A DNA stretch of 64,000 nucleotides from Candidatus Pedobacter colombiensis (GTDB taxonomy: Bacteria > Bacteroidota > Bacteroidia > Sphingobacteriales > Sphingobacteriaceae): assembly GCA_029202485.1 (NCBI GenBank), contig CP119313.1:2480001-2544000 (forward strand), in the 5' to 3' direction. The notes beneath the pieces are model-generated. The model was not told the origin of the DNA, did no database searches, and worked only from the letters and a program-made list of their open reading frames with translations. Positions 52,999-61,573 of the stretch are shown here, in pieces; position 1 is the stretch's first letter; every line of letters begins with the position of its first letter. Made by a program: the position numbers and the translations under genes.

Positions 52999-53297
52999 TA
53001 TTAATTTAGCTATAAATGTCGGTTGCATTGCAATCAATAGTTGGAATCCGACCGCAATAATTACTGGTTAAAGATAGCTGGATTCGTCTAGTTCTAAATT
53101 GTAGTTTTTATTCCAAATCTTGTAGTATTCATTCACTACTAACCGACTAAGTTTTTAAAAGGTAATCAATTCGATTTACACTCCTTACCTTTCCAATCAG
53201 AAAACGGAATGGAATACACTTTACGGCTTTATGTTATTGGTCAAAACCGAACTTTCGGAAAAGAACAGCACCACGCCCGAAATGGATAACCGTTTCT

Positions 53298-54155
53298 TTA
53301 TTGAGTCCTAAATTCTGTGGGAGTGATCTCTGTCTGGCTTTTAAAAAAGTTAGAAAAATAGGCGTGATCTACAAAACCGAGTTCAAATGCAATTTCCTTA
53401 ATCGAAAGATCCGTTGATTGGAGCATACGTTTGGCTTCCAGCAATACACGTTGCTGGATCAGCTGTGTGGCCGATACATTCAGATTTTTCTTGCAAAGGA
53501 TATTGAGGTAGTTGGCAGATATATTGAGCTTCGAGGCGTAAAAGGCTACAAGCCTCTCTTCTTTAAAAAATTGGTCTATAAGCAAATTGAATTTTGCAAG
53601 TCTTGGGTTCGACTGGAACACTTTAGCCTCAGTGAAGATACCCTCGGCGGCCTTGCTCACGATTGCCGCAATGACCGCAGCCCGTGCACTGATAATGTCC
53701 TGAAGTGAATGTTCCGCTTCCAGCTCATCTTTGATAGCATCAAATTCATATTTGAGCAGATTGAAACTATTATCCGTTAGTGGAATTACTGGATGGTTTA
53801 TATAATTCGTAAACGAGAAACGGAAATAGGGTGCAAAACGCTCAAAGAAGCCCCTATCGATCATCAACTGATATCCGGTTGTATCGGGTTCAATATCCCA
53901 TTTATGCACCTGATCGGGGAACAATACATGTACCTGTTTGTTGCCTATCGCATAATCCTGAAAGTCTATATTATGTACACCTTTGGCACTGTCAAACAAT
54001 ACAATAATAAAAAAGTCATGTTTGTGTGGTTTATCAATATGTCTTTCCCCGTGAAGTTCATTATAAAGCAACTCTTTTCTTCCAGCTGTTTGCCCCTTTC
54101 TGAACTCCTGGATACCAATAACAGGTACGTACATTTTCTCATCATTTACGCTCAT
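53298..54155 (-). CDS. AraC-family transcriptional regulator
   Basis: 285 residues. An N-terminal sensor of cupin type (HGERHIDKPHKHDFFIIVLF) is followed by a linker and the C-terminal double helix-turn-helix: FYASKLNISANYLNILCKKN and STDLSIKEIAFELGFVDHAY followed by FSNFFKSQTEITPTEFR. It probably controls neighbouring genes in response to a small molecule. It sits downstream of the amidohydrolase/ankyrin transcript, separated by a terminator. Confidence 0.93.
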   Translation of the reverse strand: MSVNDEKMYVPVIGIQEFRKGQTAGRKELLYNELHGERHIDKPHKHDFFIIVLFDSAKGVHNIDFQDYAIGNKQVHVLFPDQVHKWDIEPDTTGYQLMIDRGFFERFAPYFRFSFTNYINHPVIPLTDNSFNLLKYEFDAIKDELEAEHSLQDIISARAAVIAAIVSKAAEGIFTEAKVFQSNPRLAKFNLLIDQFFKEERLVAFYASKLNISANYLNILCKKNLNVSATQLIQQRVLLEAKRMLQSTDLSIKEIAFELGFVDHAYFSNFFKSQTEITPTEFRTQ

Positions 54156-54197
54156 AGTCTAAAACATATTCTTTTACATTTTGAGATGTTAGGGAAA

Positions 54198-54242
54198 TTA
54201 AAAAAAATGAATTAACGAGCAATTTCCAACCCGTTAATTCAT
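54198..54242 (-). terminator. Rho-independent terminator between amidohydrolase and AraC genes
   Basis: A perfect 11-bp stem, ATGAATTAACG/CGTTAATTCAT, with a 14-base loop (54207-54242), followed on the minus strand by a run of seven T. It ends transcripts that come from the amidohydrolase operon about 220 bp upstream. Confidence 0.82.
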
Positions 54243-54262
54243 ATACAACATCTATGAATCGA

Positions 54263-54379
54263 TTACTTCGGTTCCTTATGTGTGGTCGATGTATGTATAA
54301 TATCGAAATATACAGTTTTATCGTCGTTATTTGGATAGATTCTGTACGTAAATTCGTCTTTTGTCAATACTGATTTGTT
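54263..54379 (-). pseudogene. Short 3'-end remnant of an unidentified gene
   Basis: 38 sense codons directly after a TAA, reading TKDEFTYRIYPNNDDKTVYF and then DIIHTSTTHKEPK before a stop at 54263-54265. It ends 21 bp before a strong terminator, as a real gene would. It has protein-like composition but no start apart from a TTG and no recognisable family. Either the decayed tail of a lost gene or a small unannotated ORF. Confidence 0.3.
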
Positions 54380-54459
54380 TTAATACTTTCATCTTATTTA
54401 ATATTTGTTTCAGCAAAATTAGATGTTGGAACATCCAATCATTTGCTCTTTTCATCCCG

Positions 54460-55689
54460 TTACTTGAAAAATTTATAACTAAGCACAATCTCTCCTTTGT
54501 GGATAAGCGATTTTACAGGAGAAATTCGGGATACCACTTCTGCCGAACAACTTGCTTCGACAAATACCATATCCGCATCATCTCCCACCTTCGGCCATTG
54601 TTGGTTTCCGTTATCATCCAATGGCAATTTATAGCGGGTAGCAAAAGCCAGTGTTCTTGACAATTGCCATTCGGTTCCATAGCCGTAGAGCTCGGCGATA
54701 AGGTTCGCTTTTTGAAGCATATTACCCGAACCGAAAGTATTCCAATGGTCTTGAATGTTATCGTTTCCTACCAAAACTTCCACACCATATTTTCTAAGGA
54801 TAGGAATAGGCATTATAATCCCTCCAAAAGGTACGGAAGAAACAATACCTACACCTGCATGGGCAAGCTTTTCTGCTATTTTTTCCGCCTCGGAATTGCT
54901 AAGGCGACTAAGCGCAAATGCGTGACTTATGAAAGCTTTACCACGTAATTGTGGATTTTCTAGTGTTCTATCAATTAGAAATTCTATCGTTTTAATACCA
55001 CTTTCTCCCATTTCGTGCAAATGCACATCGACACCTTTGTTGTTGTCGACAGCCAATTGTACGATTGCGCCCATTGCCTTTTCAATACTGCCATCTAACG
55101 AATAAGGATCTACACCTCCGATAAAACTTACAGCATCCATTTGTGCTACATCTTTTAAAAGCGGAAGCGTGTCCGTATAAAATAAGCCGTGCTGTGGAAA
55201 TGCTACCAACTCTGCATCTACCGTCGCCTTTTTGTTCTGCAATGCTGTTTCCAGATGCTTCAATGATTCCAGACCAGAGGTTGGATCAACATTGAAATGT
55301 GAACGGATAAAATCCGTACCATAGGCCTGTAGAAAATCGATCATTTTTTCGGTCCGTTCTACAGAAGTTTTCAGCCATTCGGGGATCATTTTTTGCTCAT
55401 AAGCGATCATGTCCTTAACCGTTTTCCTTTTTGCAGATACAGCTTGCCAAGGCAACCCGAACAACATTTTGTCCAAATGGGCGTGCATGTCCTTAAAGGC
55501 TGGCAACATAAGATGTCCTTTGGCATCTATCCCTGTAATATTCGGATCATTAGGTTTGATGCTCTTTATCTTACCGTTTTCTACTTCAACACAGAACAGA
55601 TCTGTTTTTGTTTTTATGACTTCATTACTATTGTATTCAAAGCCCGTTTCGAGCAATACATTTTTTAAAATATAGGTTTTGTTTTCCAT
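54460..55689 (-). CDS. Amidohydrolase, cytosine deaminase-like, cytoplasmic
   Basis: 409 residues, no signal peptide. Amidohydrolase TIM barrel with metal motif HxH in LPAFKDMHAHLDK, then VDVHLHEMGESG (His, Glu), ISHAFALSR (His) and VGNDNIQDHW (Asp), the layout seen in cytosine deaminase-type enzymes. Closely similar to the divergent gene at 56571-57917 but without its export signal. It begins 2 bp after the ankyrin lipoprotein gene, so the two form one operon. Substrate unknown: a cyclic amide or amidine is likely. Confidence 0.87.
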   Translation of the reverse strand: MENKTYILKNVLLETGFEYNSNEVIKTKTDLFCVEVENGKIKSIKPNDPNITGIDAKGHLMLPAFKDMHAHLDKMLFGLPWQAVSAKRKTVKDMIAYEQKMIPEWLKTSVERTEKMIDFLQAYGTDFIRSHFNVDPTSGLESLKHLETALQNKKATVDAELVAFPQHGLFYTDTLPLLKDVAQMDAVSFIGGVDPYSLDGSIEKAMGAIVQLAVDNNKGVDVHLHEMGESGIKTIEFLIDRTLENPQLRGKAFISHAFALSRLSNSEAEKIAEKLAHAGVGIVSSVPFGGIIMPIPILRKYGVEVLVGNDNIQDHWNTFGSGNMLQKANLIAELYGYGTEWQLSRTLAFATRYKLPLDDNGNQQWPKVGDDADMVFVEASCSAEVVSRISPVKSLIHKGEIVLSYKFFK

Positions 55690-55691
55690 TT

Positions 55692-56366
55692 TTAATTTGA
55701 TAAAATTTTTACTATTTCACTAAAACCGCGACTTTTAGCATGTTGCAGCGGTGTGATGCCATCATGGTCAGGGATCTGAAGATTTGCCCCTCCGTCTTTA
55801 AGTATCTGTACTATTTCCTGATATTTTTTGGTGCCATTACCCAATACAATTGCCTCCATCAAACCTGTCCATCCCAAGCGGTTTACATGGTCTATCGGAT
55901 AGCCTTTTGTATTGACCAATAGTCTTACCGTTTCAATGTGTCCGCGCTCGCAGGCAGGAATTAATGCGCTGCCATTATACCTATTAAATAGGTCGAAACG
56001 AGCCCCATGCGCCAGAAATAATCTGACCAGTTCGGTCTGTCCGCTTGCTCCGGCATATAGAAATGGGCTATCCTGGTTATTGGCCTGTGCATTCACATCA
56101 GCTCCTTTTTCTACAAGAAGTTTTGCCATTGCCTCTTGCTTATTGATGGTTGCCAATAATAACAGATTTCGTTTATTCTTATCCTGTGTATTCACATCTG
56201 CACCATTTTTAAGTGCTTTTTTTACCGCCTCAATATCGTTACTATTGACCAGTTCGATGATATTTTGCTCTTGCATAACTTTTTCTTTTGTTGATGGAAG
56301 GTCCTTTGCCCCACAAGAGGTAAATACACCTATTGATAATAAAACCAATAATATTCTCATGTTCAT
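55692..56366 (-). CDS. Ankyrin-repeat lipoprotein
   Basis: 224 residues. Signal with lipobox in VLLSIGVFTSCGAKD. About six ankyrin repeats cover residues 35-220, for example ALKNGADVNTQDKNKRNLLL, LLVEKGADVNAQANNQDSPF and ILKDGGANLQIPDHDGITPL. Probably a periplasmic protein-binding or inhibitory partner. Pairing with the downstream amidohydrolase (2 bp gap) suggests that it modulates or shields that pathway, though the enzyme itself lacks a signal peptide. Confidence 0.85.
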   Translation of the reverse strand: MNMRILLVLLSIGVFTSCGAKDLPSTKEKVMQEQNIIELVNSNDIEAVKKALKNGADVNTQDKNKRNLLLLATINKQEAMAKLLVEKGADVNAQANNQDSPFLYAGASGQTELVRLFLAHGARFDLFNRYNGSALIPACERGHIETVRLLVNTKGYPIDHVNRLGWTGLMEAIVLGNGTKKYQEIVQILKDGGANLQIPDHDGITPLQHAKSRGFSEIVKILSN

Positions 56367-56543
56367 TATTTATTGTTGACTGATTACTGCAACAAAGTTC
56401 GACATGTTACCTCCCAAATCTTTGCAGAATATATCGCAATGCTTGAAATATTTATACATATTCCATTTCTATTTCCTATGATCTTGTGATAAATGTTTCA
56501 AGGGATGGAATGAATCCTACACCTCATAAAGCGAACTATCCGG

Positions 56544-56551
56544 TAAATTTG
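56544..56551 (+). promoter_or_regulatory. -7 box of the exported amidohydrolase promoter
   Basis: TAAATTTG matches TAnnTTTG exactly; the transcript would start near 56554, 17 bases before ATG 56571. The divergent gene's promoter must lie within the same 204-bp region. Confidence 0.45.
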
Positions 56552-56570
56552 TATTATATAATTTTAAGCT

Positions 56571-57917
56571 ATGAAGAAATCAGAGATATCACGTAAGGAT
56601 TTTTTAAAAAATACAGGACTCGCAGTTATGGGTATGACCATCGCCCCAGGATTATTAAGTGCTAAAGGCATTTTATCGCAAGGAGGTAATGAAAAAGCGT
56701 CAAATTTTGCAAAAGGAACATTTACATTAAAGAATGTGCTTTTGGAAACCGGGTTTGAGTATGATGGTGATGAGGTTATCCATACCAAAACAGGACTGTT
56801 TTGCATAACGATCAACGACGACAAGATCAAAAGCGTAACGGCCAATAAACCGAACGACTCCAATGCCATTGATGCAAAGGGTTTCTTAATGCTGCCGGCT
56901 TTCAAGGACATGCACATCCATCTGGATAAAACTTTTTATGGCGGTCCATGGCAAGCAATACGCAGAAGATCAGGTGGCGTGAAAGGTATGATCGAATTAG
57001 AAAAACAAATCATTCCTGGATTGTTGAAAAATTCTGTTGACCATGCAGAAAAGCTTATTGAATTACTGCAGTCAAAAGGTACCTCTTATGCAAGAAGTCA
57101 TGTAAATATCGAGCCCACTTCAAAATTGCAGTCGCTCAAAAATCTTCAAAAAGCATTAGAAAATAAAAAGAAAGGCTTTGGCGCAGAACTGGTAGCCTTT
57201 CCACAGCACGGCGTTTTCTATACCGACTCGGCTCCCTATTTAAAAGAAGCAGCAAAAATGGATATTGATTTTATTGGAGGGGTCGATCCTTATTCTGTAG
57301 ATGGTGCTATTGAAAAAACAATGGACTTTACCGTGCAGCTTGCCTTAGATAACAACAAAGGTATCGATATTCACTTGCACGAAACTGGCGAATCCGGACT
57401 GAAAACAGTAGAATATCTGATCAAAAAGGTAAATGAAAATCCCGTTTTGAAAAATAAGACTTTCCTAAGTCATTGTTTTGTTTTGGGAAAATTAGATCTA
57501 CCCAAACAGGAAGAAATCGCCGAACAGTTGGGTGCAGCAGGTATTGGAATTGCCTCTACAATTCCTTTTGGCAGGTTGATCATGCCGATTCCGACTTTGT
57601 ATAAATACAATGTAAACGTTCTCGCAGGTAATGATTGTATCATAGACCACTGGAACACATGGGGAAGCGGAAGCGTATTGCAAAAAACGAATGTGATGGC
57701 TCAGTTATATGGCTATGCAACAGAGTTTTTGTTGTCTAGAAGTTTAAAATTGGCAACCGGAAATATTTTGCCATTGGATGATAAAGGTGTACAACAATGG
57801 CCCAAAGCCGGTGATATTGCAAATCTGGCGTTCCTTGATGCAAGCTGCTCGGCAGAAGCAGTTTCTCGTATTTCTCCAGTAAAGTCTCTTATTCACGAAG
57901 GTAATATCGTGTATTAA
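56571..57917 (+). CDS. Amidohydrolase with Tat-like signal peptide
   Basis: 448 residues. The N-terminus MKKSEISRKDFLKNTGLAVM is a Tat-type signal with SRKDFLK in place of SRRxFLK, followed by a hydrophobic region to about residue 32. The enzyme part parallels the divergent gene: HxH in LPAFKDMHIHLDK, IDIHLHETGESG, LSHCFVLGK and AGNDCIIDHW. The protein is probably exported folded with its metal. Followed by an MFS transporter gene (100 bp gap). The two amidohydrolases are clear paralogues. Confidence 0.88.
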   Translation: MKKSEISRKDFLKNTGLAVMGMTIAPGLLSAKGILSQGGNEKASNFAKGTFTLKNVLLETGFEYDGDEVIHTKTGLFCITINDDKIKSVTANKPNDSNAIDAKGFLMLPAFKDMHIHLDKTFYGGPWQAIRRRSGGVKGMIELEKQIIPGLLKNSVDHAEKLIELLQSKGTSYARSHVNIEPTSKLQSLKNLQKALENKKKGFGAELVAFPQHGVFYTDSAPYLKEAAKMDIDFIGGVDPYSVDGAIEKTMDFTVQLALDNNKGIDIHLHETGESGLKTVEYLIKKVNENPVLKNKTFLSHCFVLGKLDLPKQEEIAEQLGAAGIGIASTIPFGRLIMPIPTLYKYNVNVLAGNDCIIDHWNTWGSGSVLQKTNVMAQLYGYATEFLLSRSLKLATGNILPLDDKGVQQWPKAGDIANLAFLDASCSAEAVSRISPVKSLIHEGNIVY

Positions 57918-57941
57918 AGATCAACAAATACACAAATATCT

Positions 57942-57977
57942 AAGGACACCACATGATTTAAAACAGGTAGTGTCCTT
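57942..57977 (+). terminator. Hairpin between amidohydrolase and MFS genes
   Basis: 8-bp stem AAGGACAC/GTGTCCTT, extended by AC/GT past one mismatch, with a loop of about 14 bases. A short T-containing run (TTAGTGTTTCG) follows. It may weaken or end the amidohydrolase transcript before the MFS gene. Confidence 0.4.
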
Positions 57978-58017
57978 TAGTGTTTCGATCAATAAATGAA
58001 TACACAAAAATTTTAAA

Positions 58018-59262
58018 ATGAACAATAGTGAAGTGCTGTTAGAACCCAAACAGCAAGAACAAAAAAATGTAGAACAAAAAATAAATCCCTATACCGTCAA
58101 TGATAAACCTTTATTAACGCGTTCTACTTTATGGCTTATGACGATTACCACTGGTGTTGTCGTTGGTAATAATTACTACAATCAACCATTATTGGGATTA
58201 ATGGCAAAAGATTTTAGGGTTACGGAATCTCAGATTAGTATTATAGCGATGCTGACGCAGATTGGTTTTGCACTTGGTTTGCTATTCATCGTTCCATTAG
58301 GAGATATGATGCGTAGGAAAAAGCTGATATTGGGAATATTTTTCCTTATGACCATTTCCCTTTTAGCTATGACCATCGCTCCCAATTTAGGATTCCTTTG
58401 TGTTGCAAGTTTTCTGGTAGGTTTTACATCCGTAGTACCACAAATGTTTGTTCCTATGGCGGCAGAAATGGCAACGCCTGAGAAAAGAAACTCAGCGATT
58501 GGTATGGTAATGAGCGGACTATTATTGGGAATCCTATTGTCCAGAGTTGTTGCCGGATTTGTTGGAGAGATCTGGGGCTGGAAAATGATTTATTATATTG
58601 CAGCAGTTGCTATGATAACCCTAGCCGCACTCATATCTGTAAAGTTACCGGACATTCATCCTTCTTTTAAAGGGAATTACAGCAAACTAATGAAGTCTCT
58701 CATTCATTTAACCAAAACACAGCCGGTATTGCGACTGGCTGCATTTCGCGGGGCATTAGGGTTTGCTGGATTCAGTGCTTTTTGGATAGCGCTCGTATTT
58801 CATTTAGAAGGAGCACCTTTTCATGCAGGATCTTCAGTCGCCGGATTATTTGGTCTGGTAGGAGCTGTTGGGGCCATAGCTGCGGCATTTGTAGGAAAAA
58901 TAGCCACGCGCATTCCGGCTTATAATATTGTACTGACGGCTATTCTACTTTTATTGATCAGTTGGATTATATTTTATTTTGGAGGCTATACCTACCTTGG
59001 ATTAGTTGTAGGCGTAATATTGCTCGATCTTGGATTACAATCTATGCATATTATGAATCAGTCGAGTTTTTTTGCTTTGAATTTGGGAGCTAACAATAGA
59101 TTAAATACCGTTTATATGTTCAGCTATTTTGTAGGTGGTTCATTGGGAACTTTTTTAGCGTCTCAAGCCTGGAAATATTACCAATGGAATGGTGTAATCG
59201 GCGTCGGAGTCATTTGTACTTTGTTGGTTTTGGCTGCACATATCGCCTACGAAAAAAAATAA
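58018..59262 (+). CDS. MFS transporter
   Basis: 414 residues with twelve predicted helices. N-terminal signature VGNNYYNQPLLGLMAKDF; the loop 2-3 motif GDMMRRKKL (GxxxDRxGRK-like) is present; loop 8-9 equivalent GKIATRIPAYNIVL. It belongs to the sugar/drug-efflux MFS group of YnfM/AraJ type by overall pattern. It probably moves the amidohydrolase substrate or product across the cytoplasmic membrane. It follows the exported amidohydrolase and ends in a strong terminator. Confidence 0.9.
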   Translation: MNNSEVLLEPKQQEQKNVEQKINPYTVNDKPLLTRSTLWLMTITTGVVVGNNYYNQPLLGLMAKDFRVTESQISIIAMLTQIGFALGLLFIVPLGDMMRRKKLILGIFFLMTISLLAMTIAPNLGFLCVASFLVGFTSVVPQMFVPMAAEMATPEKRNSAIGMVMSGLLLGILLSRVVAGFVGEIWGWKMIYYIAAVAMITLAALISVKLPDIHPSFKGNYSKLMKSLIHLTKTQPVLRLAAFRGALGFAGFSAFWIALVFHLEGAPFHAGSSVAGLFGLVGAVGAIAAAFVGKIATRIPAYNIVLTAILLLLISWIIFYFGGYTYLGLVVGVILLDLGLQSMHIMNQSSFFALNLGANNRLNTVYMFSYFVGGSLGTFLASQAWKYYQWNGVIGVGVICTLLVLAAHIAYEKK

Positions 59263-59300
59263 AAAAAGCTCAAACATCAAGTCGGATGTTTGAGCTTTTT
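59263..59300. terminator. Bidirectional rho-independent terminator
   Basis: A perfect 16-bp stem, AAAAAGCTCAAACATC/GATGTTTGAGCTTTTT, with a 6-base loop. It lies right after the MFS stop and serves the convergent TlpA gene (ends 59318) too. Confidence 0.9.
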
Positions 59301-59317
59301 TATGGATAATGGTCTAT

Positions 59318-60397
59318 CTATTTATCCTTAAAGATCTCTTCTAATTTCTTATTCAACATCTCTCCTCTCAAATCTCTAGCCATGATTTTCCCCTGCGGAT
59401 CAACCAGCAAGGTACTTGGAATGCCCATGATGCCATAATATACTGAAACTTCATTTGCTGCCCCTTTCAAATCTGAAAGCTGTGTCCAGGGCATGCCGTC
59501 ATCCTGTATGGCCTTTTTCCATTTTTGTTCGTTATCATCAAGGGAAATACCCACCACCGTAAAGTTTTTATCTTTATATCTGTTATAGGCTTTTAAAACA
59601 TTTGGATTTTCTGCACGACATGGGCCACACCAACTGGCCCAGAAATCGATCAATACATATTTGCCTATAAATTCAGAGAAAGTTACAGATTTACCGTGGT
59701 TGTCGTTCTGCGTAAAATTAAACACCGGACTACCAATCTCACTACGTTTCAATACCGCTACACGCTCGGTTAAAGCCTTTCCCTGACTAGTTGCCTTCAT
59801 CTTCTTGCTCAACTTCTCATACACCACATTTACATCTTTGTAGGTGCCCAACTCTGCACGGTCAATCACCAGACTAAGACTAAAAGGACTATTGGGATGT
59901 TCTTCGATATATTTGTTGGAGATGCCCCGTATCTGGCTCTTTATTTCCTGAGCCTTTTGTTCCAAGGCCAATTGCTCTTGTTTATCTACCCTATTCCAAT
60001 TTCTGTATAAAGCCATTTCCTGGGAGGACAAGGCTGCAATTGACTTAGTATAGACATCTGCCTCATCCTGAATTTTAGAGCCCTTATGCTTGATCTGATC
60101 TAAAGAATCTACATTTCCAGAAATCTGCATCGTTCCCGGTTCCACATACATCCATATCGGTCTCTTTGGGAAATCGATTAAAATTTTACGAGGTTCGTTA
60201 AAAGAGGCTGTCCAGGTAAACCTATTTGCTGATACTTTTACCTTAGTCTTTTTATATGCTTTACCTTCATAATATTCGATAGCCAACTCCCTATCTCCTA
60301 GCCCTTTGATATCGCCCTTTAATTGGACCTTCTGCCCAAAAGCTGTAGCGGTAATACCAAATATTCCCGCCAGGACCAACAATTTATATATACTCAT
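59318..60397 (-). CDS. DUF4369/TlpA-family thiol-disulfide oxidoreductase
   Basis: 359 residues. Signal peptide (LVLAGIFGITATAFGQ), an N-terminal DUF4369-like beta domain (VQLKGDIKGLGDRELAIEYY, PIWMYVEPGTMQISGNVDSL), a helical linker, and a C-terminal thioredoxin domain with active site FWASWCGPCRAENP and cis-Pro in IMGIPSTLLVDP. The architecture is common next to SusC/D pairs in Bacteroidota. It is 17 bp downstream of a second such gene. Confidence 0.88.
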   Translation of the reverse strand: MSIYKLLVLAGIFGITATAFGQKVQLKGDIKGLGDRELAIEYYEGKAYKKTKVKVSANRFTWTASFNEPRKILIDFPKRPIWMYVEPGTMQISGNVDSLDQIKHKGSKIQDEADVYTKSIAALSSQEMALYRNWNRVDKQEQLALEQKAQEIKSQIRGISNKYIEEHPNSPFSLSLVIDRAELGTYKDVNVVYEKLSKKMKATSQGKALTERVAVLKRSEIGSPVFNFTQNDNHGKSVTFSEFIGKYVLIDFWASWCGPCRAENPNVLKAYNRYKDKNFTVVGISLDDNEQKWKKAIQDDGMPWTQLSDLKGAANEVSVYYGIMGIPSTLLVDPQGKIMARDLRGEMLNKKLEEIFKDK

Positions 60398-60414
60398 AAC
60401 AATATTTTTTTGAT

Positions 60415-61566
60415 TTATTTAAAAATTTCAGCCATTTTTTTGTCCATAGCTTCATCATTCTCTCCCCCGCCACCATACCGGCCGATAATTATTCCTTCCT
60501 TATCTATCAGAATTTTGGTAGGCAGCGAATGGATGCCGTAACCTTTAGTGATGTCATTAGAGCTATCAAAACCTTTATCTGTCATTTTCAGTCCGCTTAG
60601 AACGTGTTTCCAAACACCAATCTGGTCCTTTTCTACTGCTTTTTTCCAGGCTTCCGGATTGCTGTCATCACCAGCTACCCCGATAATTTCCAATCCTTTA
60701 CCTTTATATTTACCGTATAAAGAGAGCAAATGTGGGTTCCCTTTACGACAAGGCACACACCAACTGGCCCAAAAGTCGATCAACACATACTTCTTTCCTT
60801 TAAAATCGCTTAGGCTCAGTTTTTCTCCATTGATGTCTGTTGCCGAAAATACTTTAGCTGTACTTCCTGGCGATCCGCTTTCCAGTTCAGTGATTTCTCT
60901 GTATATCTCTTTACCCGATGTACTGTTTCTAATCTTTTCTGTCCAGGCATTGTAAATAGCTTTTGCATCTGCAATGCTCAGCGAACCCATTTTAAAACGC
61001 ATCAGAAAAGCCGATACATAAGAGTCAGGATGTGTGTTGATAAAAGTCCAGTCTATTTTATCCATTCTGGCATTAAAAGGTCCAAACTGTTCTTTGATAG
61101 CAGCGGCCTTTTCATGGTCCTTTTCATTTCTGTAAGCCCGTGATAGCGGTTCCATTTCCTTACGGATGGATTCTTTTTCGAGGGTTAGTTCCGCATACTC
61201 GTCATTGCTCAGCGATCCTTTCAACACGACCTTTTTAAAAGCTCCGTAAGTAACCGTCAGGTTCATTTTACCGGGTCCTATAAAAATTTCTGCTGTATTG
61301 GGATCATCATTATCCCTGATATTCCTTGCAGCAGCAACATGTCCCATAACAGGTTCTGCCAATCTACCTTTAAACAAAAAAGTCCCGTTGCGAATAGCAG
61401 CGCTATCAGCTTTAAAACCTTCACCTACAGGATAAAACAGGTATACGAACCCGGTCCGTTTTCCTGTGATCTTTCCAGCGATACTGAAATCCGAAAGATC
61501 GTTTTTCTGTGCAAATCCTGGCAGACTTAAAAGTGCTGCCAGGCTAAAGAACAATAGTCTTTTCAT
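60415..61566 (-). CDS. DUF4369/TlpA-family thiol-disulfide oxidoreductase
   Basis: 383 residues. Signal peptide (LLFFSLAALLSLPGFAQ), DUF4369 domain (FSIAGKITGKRTGFVYLFYP), helical linker (about 120-240), then thioredoxin domain with active site FWASWCVPCRKGNPHL and cis-Pro in IHSLPTKILIDK. It differs from the neighbouring copy mainly in the linker. It begins 7 bp after the susD-like gene, so susC-susD-tlpA-tlpA form one transcript. Confidence 0.88.
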   Translation of the reverse strand: MKRLLFFSLAALLSLPGFAQKNDLSDFSIAGKITGKRTGFVYLFYPVGEGFKADSAAIRNGTFLFKGRLAEPVMGHVAAARNIRDNDDPNTAEIFIGPGKMNLTVTYGAFKKVVLKGSLSNDEYAELTLEKESIRKEMEPLSRAYRNEKDHEKAAAIKEQFGPFNARMDKIDWTFINTHPDSYVSAFLMRFKMGSLSIADAKAIYNAWTEKIRNSTSGKEIYREITELESGSPGSTAKVFSATDINGEKLSLSDFKGKKYVLIDFWASWCVPCRKGNPHLLSLYGKYKGKGLEIIGVAGDDSNPEAWKKAVEKDQIGVWKHVLSGLKMTDKGFDSSNDITKGYGIHSLPTKILIDKEGIIIGRYGGGGENDEAMDKKMAEIFK

Positions 61567-61573
61567 ATGGTAA

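Noticed and set aside
53160..53311. Open 47-codon plus-strand stretch ending inside the AraC stop region
   Set aside because: No start codon context, no recognisable motif, and overlap with the real AraC gene end.
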